A DNA stretch of 64,000 nt from Candidatus Enterococcus leclercqii (GCF_009933135.1 NZ_MAEH01000016.1:113460-177459); one strand, 5' to 3'. Shown: positions 51,175-61,694, counted from the first letter of the stretch. Notes: generated from the sequence alone by a model not told the origin. A program made the numbers and translations.

Positions 51175-52365
51175 TTATTTATCGTTAATTGCAGCCAGGC
51201 CAGGAAGTGTTTTACCTTCCAAGAGTTCCAAAGAAGCACCGCCACCAGTAGAAATGTGTGTAAATTTATCAGCAAAGCCCAATTGTTCAGCTGCTGCTGC
51301 AGAATCGCCACCACCGATAATTGTAGTTGCACCTTCCAAGTTGGCAATTGCTTCACATACACCGATTGTACCGTTCGCAAAATTAGACATTTCAAACACA
51401 CCCATAGGTCCGTTCCAAACGACAGTCTTTGCACCAGCCAAAGTTTCAGCAAACAAAGCGATAGACGCAGGACCGATGTCCAATGCCATTACGTCGCCTT
51501 CGATTTCCCCTTCGATAGTTTCTACAGGGACATCGTTTGAGAATTCTGCTGCACAAACATTGTCGATTGGCAATACTAATTTGTCGCCGGCTTCAGCGAT
51601 TAATTCTTTTGCCAATTCGATTTTGTCAGCTTCAACCAATGATTTACCGATTTTCATGCCTTTTGCAGCGTAGAAAGTATAAGTCATACCGCCACCGATC
51701 AAGATCTTGTCCGCTTTTGGAATCAAGTTTTTGATTACGCCGATTTTGTCAGATACTTTTGCGCCACCCAAGATAGCAATCATTGGACGTTTTGGATCTT
51801 CAACTGCTTCACCGATGAACTTGATTTCTTTTTCCATCAAGAAACCGGCAACAGTTGGGATACCTGTAGAAGCAATACCTACGTTTGAAGCGTGGGCCCG
51901 GTGTGCAGTCCCGAAGGCATCATTAACAAAAACATCCCCAAGAGATGCCCAGTATTTGCCCAATTCAGAATCGTTTTTACTTTCTTTTTTACCGTCGATA
52001 TCTTCGAAGCGAGTGTTTTCAAATACCAAAACGTCGCCGTCTTTCATGTCAGCAATTGCAGCTTCCAATTTTTCGCCACGCGTTTCAGGCACGAAAGTAA
52101 CTTCTTTGCCTAACAATTCACCCAAACGTTTAGCAACTGGCGCCAAAGATTTGCCAGCTTTATCTTCTTCAGTTTTCACACGGCCAAGGTGAGAAAACAG
52201 AATAGCTTTTCCGCCGTGATCAATTACATATTTGATAGTTGGCAGGGCTGCTTTGATACGAGTATCGTCGCCAATCACGCCATCTTTCAAAGGCACGTTG
52301 AAGTCGACACGGACCAAGACTTTTTTATCTTTTAAATCAAGATCTTCGATAGTTTTTTTAGCCAT
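51175..52365 (-). CDS. pgk: Phosphoglycerate kinase
   Basis: ATP-forming glycolytic kinase of 396 aa. Motifs: [12 protein letters not shown] at the N-terminus, [12 protein letters not shown], the ADP-binding [12 protein letters not shown] and [18 protein letters not shown] lies upstream. Confidence 0.98.
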   Translation of the reverse strand: MAKKTIEDLDLKDKKVLVRVDFNVPLKDGVIGDDTRIKAALPTIKYVIDHGGKAILFSHLGRVKTEEDKAGKSLAPVAKRLGELLGKEVTFVPETRGEKLEAAIADMKDGDVLVFENTRFEDIDGKKESKNDSELGKYWASLGDVFVNDAFGTAHRAHASNVGIASTGIPTVAGFLMEKEIKFIGEAVEDPKRPMIAILGGAKVSDKIGVIKNLIPKADKILIGGGMTYTFYAAKGMKIGKSLVEADKIELAKELIAEAGDKLVLPIDNVCAAEFSNDVPVETIEGEIEGDVMALDIGPASIALFAETLAGAKTVVWNGPMGVFEMSNFANGTIGVCEAIANLEGATTIIGGGDSAAAAEQLGFADKFTHISTGGGASLELLEGKTLPGLAAINDK

Positions 52366-52430
52366 GTTGGTTCATTCCTCCAGTACATTGATTTCATTGC
52401 AAACGAGCTGTTCAGTAACAGATCGGAAGA

Positions 52431-52463
52431 AAAAAAGCGGGGAAGCGACGCGCTTCCCCGCTT
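52431..52463 (-). terminator. Hairpin terminator between gap and pgk
   Basis: AAGCGGGGAAGC and GCTTCCCCGCTT form a 12-bp GC-rich stem, with T7 following on the minus strand, about 40 nt after the gap stop. Partial termination would keep gap expression above pgk-tpiA-eno. Confidence 0.82.
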
Positions 52464-52499
52464 CAAGTTCAAACTATGAACGCGTTATTGTAAGAAATC

Positions 52500-53501
52500 T
52501 TACAAGTTAGCGAAGTATTCCAAAGTACGAACCAATTGAGCAGTGTAAGACATTTCATTGTCGTACCAAGCAACTGTTTTAACCAATTGTTTGTCGCCAA
52601 TTGTCATTACTTTTGTTTGAGTTTCGTCAAACAATGAACCGAAAGTCATGCCTACGATATCAGAAGAAACGATTGGGTCAGCAGTGTAACCGTAAGATTC
52701 GTTTGAAGCTTCTTTCATTGCTGCATTGATTTCGTCAGCTGTAACTGGTTTTTCCAAAACAGTTACTAATTCAGTCAATGAACCAGTTGGAACTGGTACA
52801 CGTTGCGCAGCACCATCCAATTTGCCGTTCAGTTCAGGGATAACCAAACCGATTGCTTTAGCAGCACCAGTTGTGTTAGGAACGATGTTAGCAGCAGCTG
52901 CACGGGCACGACGGAAGTCACCTTTAGGATGTGGAGCATCCAAAGTGTTTTGGTCGCCTGTGTAAGCGTGGATAGTTGTCATCAAGCCTTCAACGATACC
53001 GAATTTGTCTTGCAAAGTTTTAGCCATAGGAGCCAAGCAGTTAGTAGTACATGAAGCACCAGAAATAACTGTTTCTTCGCCAGTCAAAGTTTCGTGGTTA
53101 ACGTTGTAAACGATTGTTGGTACATCGTTACCACCAGGAGCAGAGATAACCACGCGTTTAGCGCCGGCTTTCAAGTGCAATTCAGCTTTTTCTTTAGAAG
53201 TGAAGAAACCTGTACATTCCAAAACGATATCTACGCCAAGTTCGCCCCAAGGCAGTTCTTCAGGGTTGCGGTTAGCCAAGACTTTAACTTCTTTGCCGTT
53301 TACGTTGAATGAACCTTCGTGAACTTCAACAGTACCGTTGAAACGACCTTGAGTTGTGTCGTATTTCAACAAGTGAGCCAACATTTTAGCATCTGTCAAG
53401 TCGTTGATTGCTACTACTTCGATTCCATCTACATCTTGGATACGACGGAATGCCAAGCGTCCGATACGTCCGAAACCATTAATACCTACTTTAACTGTCA
53501 T
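52500..53501 (-). CDS. gap: Glyceraldehyde-3-phosphate dehydrogenase
   Basis: NAD-dependent type I enzyme of 333 aa from [15 protein letters not shown]. Catalytic cysteine in [12 protein letters not shown], and WYDNEMSY near the end. The start at 53501 has AAGGAGG upstream. It follows its repressor gene cggR. Confidence 0.98.
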   Translation of the reverse strand: MTVKVGINGFGRIGRLAFRRIQDVDGIEVVAINDLTDAKMLAHLLKYDTTQGRFNGTVEVHEGSFNVNGKEVKVLANRNPEELPWGELGVDIVLECTGFFTSKEKAELHLKAGAKRVVISAPGGNDVPTIVYNVNHETLTGEETVISGASCTTNCLAPMAKTLQDKFGIVEGLMTTIHAYTGDQNTLDAPHPKGDFRRARAAAANIVPNTTGAAKAIGLVIPELNGKLDGAAQRVPVPTGSLTELVTVLEKPVTADEINAAMKEASNESYGYTADPIVSSDIVGMTFGSLFDETQTKVMTIGDKQLVKTVAWYDNEMSYTAQLVRTLEYFANL

Positions 53502-53542
53502 TTGAGATTTCCTCCTTATGAAAATCAAAAAAGTTATTTATT

Positions 53543-54580
53543 TTAAAGGGTCGCCCCTTTTAAAATCTCGTTTGCAGCGGCTTCATCTGTGATGAGCCAC
53601 GTTTGCTTCGGTGCATTTTTCATATAGGCACCGATTGCTTTTGCCTTGCTTTTGCCACCGGCGATTGCGACGATGATGGGAACTTTCTTCAGTTCTGCCA
53701 ACTCGATGCCAATCCGGGGGACTTTATGAACCACTTCTCCTTGTTCATTGAAGAAATAGCCAAATGACTCGGCAACGGCGTTTTGCTGTTTGAGCATCAC
53801 GATCTCGTCTTCGGTCATCTTACGGCGTGCAGCCATGTGAACAGCGCGTCCAATACTGTGAATTACACAATTTGCGTGACTGATCAAATCCAAAACTTCT
53901 TGGATGGAAGGCTCAGTCAACAAGGAGCGATAGGTGGCAGCACTCAATTGTTCTGGGACATACAAAGCTCGGTAGTCTCCATTCGTTCGCATTGCCATAA
54001 CAGAAGCAACGGAATTGGCCTGTACCGTCACTGCTTCGCCGATTCCTCCGCGGGCAGGTACAAACAGGTTGTGGCGTTTTTCGCTTTCCAAATTGGTCAA
54101 GCGTTCTGCCGCAGCGGCCATCGTTGAACCGCCCATTACCGCTATTATATTATTACCTTCCGGAAGCAATAAGTCCAATGATTCGTTTAAACAGTCACCG
54201 AACTCTGCGACGATTTTTTGCTGTCGATCACTGTCACCAACTGAAACTAAGCAACGCTGGATTCCAAAATGATCGGCTAGCTTTTTTTCAATCTGGTGCA
54301 TCCCGAAGAGCTGATCCATGATTTTTCCGAGGCTGTTATAGACGTCTTCGCCTTTTTCAGTCAAGGTCATGCCGCTTTTATCAGCATTGATCAATTGCAG
54401 TTTTTTCAATGTGTCGGTCTCAGAACGTAAGACACGTTCTGTCAATTCCAAACTTTCCGCCAGATTGCGTCGGCCAATGGGCTGCATCCAATAGATATTC
54501 CGCAGAATTTTGAAACGTTCCTGCAGCACAGCCAGGATATCCGGTGCGACTGTTTCGATCAATTTTAATTCATCCAGCAC
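53543..54580 (-). CDS. cggR: Central glycolytic genes regulator CggR
   Basis: SorC/DeoR-like repressor of 345 aa. The N-terminal helix-turn-helix region is PIGRRNLAESLELTERVLRSETDTL, and the effector domain carries GGSTMAAAAERL and VPARGGIGEAV, a sugar-phosphate-binding fold that senses fructose-1,6-bisphosphate in B. subtilis. A GTG start at 54580 is inferred from GGAGGGG 6 nt upstream; the longer ORF would run over the promoter and gives an atypical N-terminus. First gene of the glycolytic operon. Confidence 0.93.
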   Translation of the reverse strand: MLDELKLIETVAPDILAVLQERFKILRNIYWMQPIGRRNLAESLELTERVLRSETDTLKKLQLINADKSGMTLTEKGEDVYNSLGKIMDQLFGMHQIEKKLADHFGIQRCLVSVGDSDRQQKIVAEFGDCLNESLDLLLPEGNNIIAVMGGSTMAAAAERLTNLESEKRHNLFVPARGGIGEAVTVQANSVASVMAMRTNGDYRALYVPEQLSAATYRSLLTEPSIQEVLDLISHANCVIHSIGRAVHMAARRKMTEDEIVMLKQQNAVAESFGYFFNEQGEVVHKVPRIGIELAELKKVPIIVAIAGGKSKAKAIGAYMKNAPKQTWLITDEAAANEILKGATL

Positions 54581-54615
54581 ACGGCACCCCTCCGAGGGAC
54601 TATTTTCGTCCAGCA

Positions 54616-54715
54616 TAGACCTAAAGTGACCCATCTGGTCTAAAAAAAATGAAACACGCTGAAAAATCAACGACCTCACATGTATGATAGTACCATTTCT
54701 GAGCAGTTCATGCAA
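54616..54715 (-). promoter_or_regulatory. cggR-gap promoter and candidate CggR operator
   Basis: On the minus strand TTGCAT (54710-54715), a 17-bp spacer and TACTAT (54687-54692) form the promoter. Downstream, TAGACC (54637-54642 read on minus) and GGTCTA (54616-54621) are inverted around GGGTC elements, a plausible CggR site about 50-70 bp after the start point. Confidence 0.65.
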
Positions 54716-54770
54716 CCGAAACAACCTATCTTTCCAACAGCTTTTCATAGATTTTTTTACGATAACAAAA

Positions 54771-54803
54771 AAACACAGCAGTCTCCTTTGCTGTGTTTTT
54801 ATT
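54771..54803 (-). terminator. Terminator of rpoN
   Basis: ACACAGCA (54773-54780) pairs with TGCTGTGT (54789-54796); T7 follows on the minus strand. Confidence 0.85.
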
Positions 54804-54813
54804 AATCCTGCCT

Positions 54814-56133
54814 TTAGTCAAACCGTTTTCTTTTGGATGAACTGGGGATTTTCAGTGCTTCGCGATATTTTGCAACCGTCCGTCGAGAAAGCTCAAATGA
54901 TTCGGCTTTCAATAATTCGACCAGCTTTTGATCAGAGAGTGGTTTTCCTTTATCTTCGTCATTAATCAGCTCTCGCAGTCGTTTTTTGATGGTATTGGCT
55001 GAGATGTCTTCACCGTCTTCGTTTTGACCGCCCACTTTTTGACTGAAGAAGCTTTTGAGTTCGAAGACACCGAACTTCGTTTCCATATATTTTCCATTAA
55101 CTGCGCGACTTACTGTGGATTCATGTACTTCCAGTTCATCAGCGATTACTTTCATGGTCAGTGGTTTCAGCGGCCGATGTTCCTGCATAAAGAAGTCTCG
55201 CTGATGTTCAACAATTGCCCCGGCGGCTCGTAGGATTGTATCTCCCCGCTGTTGAATCGTCTTTTGCAGCCATTGGAAATCCTGCTTCTTTTCTTCTAAA
55301 TACTTGATTACTTCAGGGTCCTTGCTTTTGGTCATCTGATCAAAATACGTTTGTTGGAATTTAACTTCCGGCATGCCGCGGCGATTGGAAGAAACAAGAA
55401 TCTCTTCTCCTGTTACTTTTACCAGCACGTCTGGAATAATGTATAAGCCATCTGTCGAACCAAAACTCGCACCAGGGGTAGGCGTCAGAGTTTGAATAAA
55501 GTCAAATACCCGCTGAATGTCAGAAACCGGCACCGCCAACGCTTTAGCGATTTCTGGCCATTTGCGATCCACCAGCTCTTGAAAATGCTCTTCCAATACT
55601 AAATAAGCAATCTCCGGCGCCGCATCATCTCGTTCTGTCTGTAACATCAAGCACTCTTGCAAATCTCGAGCCCCGACTCCCGGTGGATCCAACTGTTGAA
55701 TCAGCGTCAGTGCATCCAGCATCTGAACGGCATTTGCCCCTGTTTGATCACAGGCCTCATCTAACGTGGTGGTCAAAAATCCGTTGAGATCGATATACTC
55801 TACCAGATAAAGTACCAGTGTTCGTAAATAAGTATCGCGATAGTTCAAATGAATTTGATCAATCAGATGCTCAAACAGTGAAATACGGGTATCCGGGATT
55901 TGATTAAGGTAATTGATTTCGGTCCCACTGTTTGACATTGGCTTTGAATAATTCAATGTATAGTTAGGCTCAATCACTTCAATGAGCGGATTCTCCATGG
56001 CTTCACTGTCTACAAATTCAGACAGTTCTTCCACTGAGTATTGCAGTACTTGGATGGATTGCTGCAATTTCTGCGTCAGAGCAAGCTTTTGCTTTTGTGA
56101 TTGCGCTTGCGAAAAATTTTGTTGAAATTTCAT
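54814..56133 (-). CDS. rpoN: RNA polymerase sigma-54 factor
   Basis: Sigma-54 of 439 aa. Region I is Gln/Leu-rich (QKLALTQKLQQSIQVLQYS), the central domain holds VHESTVSRAVNGKYM and the C-terminal RpoN box is SRRTVAKYREALKIP. Sigma-54 in enterococci drives PTS operons with LevR-type activators; none is in this window. GAGGAAA lies upstream. Confidence 0.97.
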   Translation of the reverse strand: MKFQQNFSQAQSQKQKLALTQKLQQSIQVLQYSVEELSEFVDSEAMENPLIEVIEPNYTLNYSKPMSNSGTEINYLNQIPDTRISLFEHLIDQIHLNYRDTYLRTLVLYLVEYIDLNGFLTTTLDEACDQTGANAVQMLDALTLIQQLDPPGVGARDLQECLMLQTERDDAAPEIAYLVLEEHFQELVDRKWPEIAKALAVPVSDIQRVFDFIQTLTPTPGASFGSTDGLYIIPDVLVKVTGEEILVSSNRRGMPEVKFQQTYFDQMTKSKDPEVIKYLEEKKQDFQWLQKTIQQRGDTILRAAGAIVEHQRDFFMQEHRPLKPLTMKVIADELEVHESTVSRAVNGKYMETKFGVFELKSFFSQKVGGQNEDGEDISANTIKKRLRELINDEDKGKPLSDQKLVELLKAESFELSRRTVAKYREALKIPSSSKRKRFD

Positions 56134-56185
56134 GAAATTTCCTCTTGTCTTTTTATGGATTATTCGTTACACTACTTATTGTTCG

Positions 56186-56257
56186 GCGCTCTTAGTGTAG
56201 TGGATATCACGTAAGATTCCGGTTCTTGAGACAGGGGTTCGATTCCCTTAGAGCGCG
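56186..56257 (+). tRNA. tRNA-Arg (anticodon CCG)
   Basis: A 72-nt cloverleaf. Acceptor GCGCTCT pairs with AGAGCGC, discriminator G. Anticodon stem TAAGA/TCTTG with loop TTCCGGT gives CCG, reading the rare CGG codon. T-arm GGGGTTCGATTCCC. CCA is not encoded. Confidence 0.92.
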
Positions 56258-56314
56258 TCATTAGCAACATAGTTGATTATACTGGAATTTTTCCGGATAA
56301 TCAAAACCAGAGTG

Positions 56315-56346
56315 CACCGCTTCCTAATTGGAGGCGGTGTTTTTTA
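56315..56346 (+). terminator. Terminator after tRNA-Arg
   Basis: CACCGC (56315-56320) and GCGGTG (56334-56339) with inner TCC/GGA pairing, then T6. Confidence 0.85.
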
Positions 56347-56489
56347 CTCTAGCTGTCTATGAACCAACGAACTTCTGAATTTAACAAGCCAATCATCTTG
56401 TTGGAAACTACTATCAAATGGATTACGACGATGCTCATTGCAGGCTAGCTGCTCTCAGCCGCTTGGCATAATTTCTTTTGGAATTGGTT

Positions 56490-56793
56490 TCATTGATAAC
56501 CCCACGCTTGGATTTCTTCTAAAAATAAATTCTTTTTCGCGGATAGTCCAAATGGTTGCGACAATTCCTGTGTCAAAGTCTCTAGAAAGAACATCGCCAT
56601 ACATATAAATAGAAGTGAATGACACTGGCTTGCCTTAATGAAATCAAGATTAGTCAGCGTTTCAAATTTTGAACAATGAAAAACCAAGTCCCCTCCACTA
56701 TTTTTTAATGGAAGTGACTTGGCTTTTATTGTAACTCACGTTTGATAGTGTTCGCTTCGTAAGAGATTGTTTAGACTATTGTCACTGTTCCTC
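56490..56793 (+). mobile_element. MITE-like element, copy D
   Basis: Forward copy, more diverged. The core is readable (GTCTCTAGAAAGAACATCGCCAT; ATAGAAGTGAATGACACTGGC). The 3' hairpin (56679-56727) uses a different stem, CCAAGTC/GACTTGG. The right terminal repeat reads ATTGTCACTGTTCC. The 5' boundary is approximate. It ends about 8 bp from the rpoE stop, and rpoE is read into it. Confidence 0.7.
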
Positions 56794-56800
56794 ATTAAGA

Positions 56801-57424
56801 TCAGTGTTTTTCTTCGTCTTCATCCTCATCATCGAAGTCGTCATCTACGTCGTCATCATCAATAATGGAAAGATCTTCTTCGATACCACCAGGGACTTCT
56901 TCTTCATCATCTGATGGTTCATCTGCGCCGATTTCCTGCAGATCAGAATCGTATTCAGCGATTTCTTCATCATCGTCGTCATCGTCGTCATACAATTCTT
57001 TATCGTCTTCATCTTCCGTCAGATCGGTGTCTTCCGGATCATCGTCGTTATAATCGATTGCATCATCGTCATCATTGATAAACGCATTGACACGTTTGCG
57101 CTTGCGTTTTTTAGGTGTAGTTTCTTCGTCCTCATCTTCCAAGCCGGAGTTCAGCTCTTCATCGATGGAGTCAATTGCATACCAAGAACGCAATCCCCAG
57201 CGGTTTTCTCCCAATGAGATGAAACTGCCGTCGATGTTCAAGTCAGTATAAAACTGAGCCAGAGAATCGCGAATCTCGCTGTCGGATTTGCCAAGATAAT
57301 TTTGGATTTGGTTGACCAAATCAGAAAAATCCATTACATCGCCTGTTTGTTCCAAAATTGCATGGGCAACTTCGATCATGGACAGCTCATTCTTGTTGAG
57401 CCCTTCAAATACTTTAATTTCCAA
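56801..57424 (-). CDS. rpoE: RNA polymerase delta subunit
   Basis: Delta subunit of 207 aa. A folded N-terminal domain (about 1-90, [29 protein letters not shown]) is followed by a long Asp/Glu tail of over 100 residues, interrupted by KKRKRKR. The tail aids release and recycling of polymerase. A TTG start at 57424 is inferred; it gives the family's MEIKVFEG N-terminus with AAAGGA 11-12 nt upstream. Confidence 0.95.
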   Translation of the reverse strand: MEIKVFEGLNKNELSMIEVAHAILEQTGDVMDFSDLVNQIQNYLGKSDSEIRDSLAQFYTDLNIDGSFISLGENRWGLRSWYAIDSIDEELNSGLEDEDEETTPKKRKRKRVNAFINDDDDAIDYNDDDPEDTDLTEDEDDKELYDDDDDDDEEIAEYDSDLQEIGADEPSDDEEEVPGGIEEDLSIIDDDDVDDDFDDEDEDEEKH

Positions 57425-57587
57425 ATTAGGACACGTCCTTTCACAGTCTACCCTTTATCATACAAAAACCAACCGCAAAAATCAATTTTAATTTTCAGAC
57501 TGTCGGCAAACTTATCTTTCCCTTAGACGAGTAACTCCCGACATGGGCAGGCAAATCTTCATCCACCGAAAAATTCTTTGGAAAAAA

Positions 57588-58022
57588 TCAAGCCGTAAAG
57601 TCCAAATCAATCTGATAATTTCCTACCAGTTCATCTGCCATAAACAAATCGTATTCAACAAAAATCTTACCAGATGTCGGTCGATCTTTTAGGCTAACCC
57701 GCAAATTCCGAGTGTAAGTGCCAAATAACATCTCGCCATAAGGAGTTCGATAACTGGTCTTCACCGTTTCCCGATAGACGAATTTCAATTTCAAGCGCAT
57801 CTCACCTGAGCGGGTCAGCTGAACGGCACCGTCTGGCATAATTTTAATTGTGACCGGCACTTCAACACCGTCTGGTTGCAGCTCCTGGTAGCGAATGTAC
57901 AAGGTATCGCCAATATTGACGATTTGACCGCTAATATCGAAATAAAAATCCTGGGTTTCCCCGTGTTGCGTGACTTTGGTGGCCAATTTGATAGACACCG
58001 GCAGTCCGTTTTTGATTGCCAT
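57588..58022 (-). CDS. DUF1934 (YwiB-like) protein
   Basis: Beta-barrel protein of 144 aa related to DUF1934, calycin-like, function unknown. Pattern: GLPVSIKLATKVTQHG at the start, YRTPYGEMLFGTYT and FVEYDLFMADELVGNYQID at the end. The start at 58022 has AAGGGAAG upstream; the 42-residue longer ORF is rejected. Confidence 0.82.
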   Translation of the reverse strand: MAIKNGLPVSIKLATKVTQHGETQDFYFDISGQIVNIGDTLYIRYQELQPDGVEVPVTIKIMPDGAVQLTRSGEMRLKLKFVYRETVKTSYRTPYGEMLFGTYTRNLRVSLKDRPTSGKIFVEYDLFMADELVGNYQIDLDFTA

Positions 58023-58298
58023 AATTGATACTTCCCTTCTTGAATCTTCCCGCACTGTCCCGGCTACTCTGATTTGGGAGGTGCCAGTGCAGAGCTTTTT
58101 CTTTGAGGCGGATTTTTGTGACAGCTTCTCTGCCCATGATCGCCGCAAGTCACTTGTCTGCTCCGCCGTTTTTTCTTTATTGTTAACGGATTTTTACTTT
58201 TTGTCAATCAATCGCTTTTTCTCAGGACATATAGGTTATTTATTTATGGCTTTTCGTTTATAATATTGGTGTAAATCTTCAATTAAAGGAGTTTTTTT

Positions 58299-59123
58299 AT
58301 GGGTACCCCCCTGATTTTAGATCAAACGCTTTACCCGCCAGATCAAAATTTGCTGCCTTTTGCAATCACGGACGTGCTGACGGAATATATCGGCAATCAC
58401 GAGGAACCCCTGCTGCACTTCTGGCAATTGGAACACACGATGATCTTAGGCATGAAAGATACCCGGGTGCCTCATTTAAACGCTGGGATAGCTTCCCTGC
58501 AACAAGCCGGAATGGACGTAGTTGTCCGAAATTCTGGGGGGCTGGGCGTAATTGCCGATGCTGGTGTACTCAATATTTCTTTGATTCTCCCTTTGAAAGA
58601 CACCCCCTTAACCACTGCTGCAGCCTATGAAAAAATGCTGGCCTTGACCCAACGAGCCTTTCCGGAACTGAGTCTCACTACCGGTGAAGTTACAACTTCT
58701 TATTGTCCAGGTGAATTTGATCTCAGCGTCAACGGTCGCAAAATCGCCGGCATTGCCCAACGACGGATCAAACAAGGTGTGGCGGTAATGATGTATCTGA
58801 GTGTCAACGGTGATCAACAGCAACGGGGGCAAATCGTTGAAGACTTCTATCATCAAGGCCTGCAACAAGCATTTGGAACCGATGGCTATCCGCCAGTAGA
58901 CCCAGACAGTATGACAACGGTGGCCGACTGTCTGGCATCTCCTATCAGTATCAAAGAAGCGACCCAACGCTTTTGTACTGCCTTTCATCCAGCTGCTCAA
59001 ATCATAAACAGCAGTCAATGGCTGCTGGCAAATGGCGACCTTGAGCTGTACCAACAGCGGATCAACAGCATGATCCAACGCAATCAGTTAATAAAGGAGT
59101 TGACAGAAAGTGATCTGTTATAA
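58299..59123 (+). CDS. lipL: Octanoyl-[GcvH]:protein octanoyltransferase LipL-like
   Basis: Lipoate/biotin ligase-fold protein of 274 aa. RNSGGLGVIADAGVLNISL and SYCPGEFDLSVNGRKIAGIAQRR match LipL, with the catalytic cysteine and lysine in place. It moves octanoyl or lipoyl groups between lipoyl domains, supplying 2-oxoacid dehydrogenases. AAAGGAG lies upstream. The stop overlaps the next gene. Confidence 0.85.
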   Translation: MGTPLILDQTLYPPDQNLLPFAITDVLTEYIGNHEEPLLHFWQLEHTMILGMKDTRVPHLNAGIASLQQAGMDVVVRNSGGLGVIADAGVLNISLILPLKDTPLTTAAAYEKMLALTQRAFPELSLTTGEVTTSYCPGEFDLSVNGRKIAGIAQRRIKQGVAVMMYLSVNGDQQQRGQIVEDFYHQGLQQAFGTDGYPPVDPDSMTTVADCLASPISIKEATQRFCTAFHPAAQIINSSQWLLANGDLELYQQRINSMIQRNQLIKELTESDLL

Positions 59124-60465
59124 AGAGCAAATGCTCCCCATTGAAAAAGTATTTCGTGATCCCGTCCACAATTATATCCATGTTCAGCATCAGGTGATTC
59201 TTGATTTGATCAACGCCAAAGAATTCCAACGATTGCGCCGAGTCAAGCAATTAGGGACTTCTTCTTTTACCTTTCATGGTGCCGAGCATACCCGCTTTGC
59301 CCACTCGTTAGGAGTTTATGAGATTGCCAGAAGAATCTGTGATATTTTCGTCCGCAATTATTCGGTTGAAAAAATCGGTCCTGGCGGTTGGGATGATAGT
59401 GAGCGTCTCGTTACGCTGTGTGCTGCCTTGCTTCATGATTTAGGACATGGGCCCTTTTCTCACACCTTTGAGCATATTTTCCACACAGATCATGAGGCTG
59501 TCACTGTTGAAATTATCACTTCACCGGAAACAGAAATTTTTCAGATTCTCAATCGAGTCGAAGCCGGCTTCCCAGAAAAAGTTGCTAGTGTTATCACTCA
59601 TGAATATCCCAATCCGCAAGTAGTTCAGATGATTTCAAGTCAGATTGATGCTGACCGTATGGATTACCTGTTGCGAGATGCGTATTTTACCGGTACCGAA
59701 TACGGAACCTTTGATTTGACTCGTATTTTGCGAGTGATTCGGCCGTATGAAGGGGGAATCGCATTTTCATACAGTGGGATGCACGCAGTAGAGGATTACA
59801 TCGTTAGTCGCTACCAAATGTATGTCCAAGTCTATTTCCACAAAGTCTCCCGGGGGATGGAAGTTATGCTGGAACATTTACTGGATCGCGCACACGAGCT
59901 TTATCAGGATTCTCCGGAAATCTTTGCAATGCATTCCCAGCTTTTAATCCCTTTTCTAAAAGAAGAGTTCACCTTGGCTGATTACTTGAAGTTGGACGAC
60001 GGTGTTTTGACCACTTATTTCATCCAGTGGGCTGATGAAGCAGATCCACTTTTGAGTGATTTAGCGAAACGTTGGCTGAATCGCAAGCCATTGAAATCTG
60101 CTGCTTTTGATGAAGAAACACAGCTGCCTTTGATTGCTGAATTGAAACATCTTGTTGAAACAGTCGGCTTTGACCCGCAGTATTACACGGCTATCAATTC
60201 CAGCTATGATCTGCCCTATGACTTTTACCGACCGAAATCTGGCGTTCATCGTACCCAGATTGAACTGCAGCAAAACGATGGCACCTTGATAGAGTTGTCA
60301 AAAGTCAGCCAGCTGGTGGCCGCTATCGCTGGTCAGAAAACCATTGATCACCGTTTTTATTTTCCAAAAGAAATGGTTGACCGTAAAGCTTCCGCCAACT
60401 ATGATTTATTTAGCGATACGTATCAGGAATTTGCCGCCCATATCCATAACGGCGCCCTGATCTGA
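59110..60465 (+). CDS. HD-domain phosphohydrolase (YwfO/EF1143-like)
   Basis: HD-superfamily protein of 451 aa. Metal ligands: H in EHTRFAHSLGVY, the HD pair in ALLHDLGHGPFSH and D in QIDADRMDYLLRD. The E. faecalis homologue family includes a dNTP triphosphohydrolase. A GTG start at 59110, within the end of lipL and with AAGGAG about 12 nt upstream, gives the usual N-terminus; an ATG at 59131 is the alternative. Confidence 0.9.
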   Translation: MICYKEQMLPIEKVFRDPVHNYIHVQHQVILDLINAKEFQRLRRVKQLGTSSFTFHGAEHTRFAHSLGVYEIARRICDIFVRNYSVEKIGPGGWDDSERLVTLCAALLHDLGHGPFSHTFEHIFHTDHEAVTVEIITSPETEIFQILNRVEAGFPEKVASVITHEYPNPQVVQMISSQIDADRMDYLLRDAYFTGTEYGTFDLTRILRVIRPYEGGIAFSYSGMHAVEDYIVSRYQMYVQVYFHKVSRGMEVMLEHLLDRAHELYQDSPEIFAMHSQLLIPFLKEEFTLADYLKLDDGVLTTYFIQWADEADPLLSDLAKRWLNRKPLKSAAFDEETQLPLIAELKHLVETVGFDPQYYTAINSSYDLPYDFYRPKSGVHRTQIELQQNDGTLIELSKVSQLVAAIAGQKTIDHRFYFPKEMVDRKASANYDLFSDTYQEFAAHIHNGALI

Positions 60466-60479
60466 TACTCGAAGGATTT

Positions 60480-60516
60480 AAAACGAGGAATCGCCTAAGC
60501 GGTCCCTCGTTTTTTC
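60480..60516 (+). terminator. Terminator of lipL-HD operon
   Basis: AAACGAGG (60481-60488) pairs with CCTCGTTT (60505-60512) with inner CGC/GCG; T6 follows. Confidence 0.8.
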
Positions 60517-60692
60517 AGCTTTCAGTATCCTAAAAAAGCAAGAACACCCCGCCCGGCTGAGCAGTTTTACTTTTTTATTGCCTAATAGTATGAAAAGCCG
60601 TTACCCCTCACGCTAAATAAAATGCAGCTGGCTACTGGCTTCAAATTGCACAGCGCCACGGGTGTTCAATACTGCAAAAGGAGAATTACACT

Positions 60693-61505
60693 ATGTCAAT
60701 CCGCATGATTGCCATTGATATCGATGGCACCCTGGTCAATTCAGAGCGAAAAATCACCGAAAAGGTTAAACAAACACTGATGACTGCCCGAGAAAAAGGC
60801 GTCAAGATTGTGCTTTGCACCGGTCGTCCTTTTCCAGGCGTCGAACCGGAACTAGCTGAGCTAGGGCTAGTGACCGCTCAAGATTATGTCATCACTTACA
60901 ACGGCTCGCTGGTTCAAAATGTCGGCACAAAAGACACGATTTTCTCTGCCGGGCTGACCAACGACGACTTTTTAGAGATCAATTACATGGCACAAAAACT
61001 AGGCGTCCATCTACACACGTCTTCGACAGATGCCATCTACACTGCTAATCGCGACATCAGTCCTTACACTGTCTATGAGTCCTTTCTGGTGCATATGCCC
61101 ATCAAATACCGTAGTGCAGACGAAATGATGGCCGATCCAGTAGCAATCATCAAAATGATGATGATTGACGAACCAGAAATATTAGATGCGGCAATTACGC
61201 AACTGCCAGCTGAGTTTAGAGAACGCTACACCGTCGTAAAAAGTGCGCCTTTTTATCTGGAGATCCTGCATCAAGGGGCCAGTAAAGGTGTCGCCTTGTC
61301 ACACTTGGCCAATCATCTTGGCTTAAAAGCAGATGAAGTAATGGCGATTGGGGACAACGAAAACGATCTGACTATGATCGATTACGCTGGAATTGGTGTC
61401 GCCATGGCAAATGCCATCGATGAAGTCAAAGAGGCAGCCGACGTCACCACTGCTTCCAACGATGAAGACGGCGTGGCTTTAATCGTTGAACAGTACGTTC
61501 TTTAA
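60693..61505 (+). CDS. Cof-type HAD phosphatase
   Basis: HAD hydrolase of 270 aa, Cof/YidA subfamily. Motif I DIDGTLVNS, motif II LCTGRP, motif III lysine in GASKGVAL and motif IV GDNENDLTM. The C2B cap is in the middle. Likely a sugar-phosphate phosphatase. AAAAGGAG lies upstream. Confidence 0.93.
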   Translation: MSIRMIAIDIDGTLVNSERKITEKVKQTLMTAREKGVKIVLCTGRPFPGVEPELAELGLVTAQDYVITYNGSLVQNVGTKDTIFSAGLTNDDFLEINYMAQKLGVHLHTSSTDAIYTANRDISPYTVYESFLVHMPIKYRSADEMMADPVAIIKMMMIDEPEILDAAITQLPAEFRERYTVVKSAPFYLEILHQGASKGVALSHLANHLGLKADEVMAIGDNENDLTMIDYAGIGVAMANAIDEVKEAADVTTASNDEDGVALIVEQYVL

Positions 61506-61694
61506 GGCTTGCTTTGATAAATAGTCCATTTTGAAGACAAAAAATCGTTACATGCGCGCCTAAAAGAAGTCGGTTATCATAAACCAGCACCACCCTCTTT
61601 TTTGCGACTCTCATCTTTTTACAATCCTCATTAGTAGAGCAACTGACGAGCGCTGTTTTGCACAAGTGGACAGCAAGTCCGCTCTTTCACAAAA

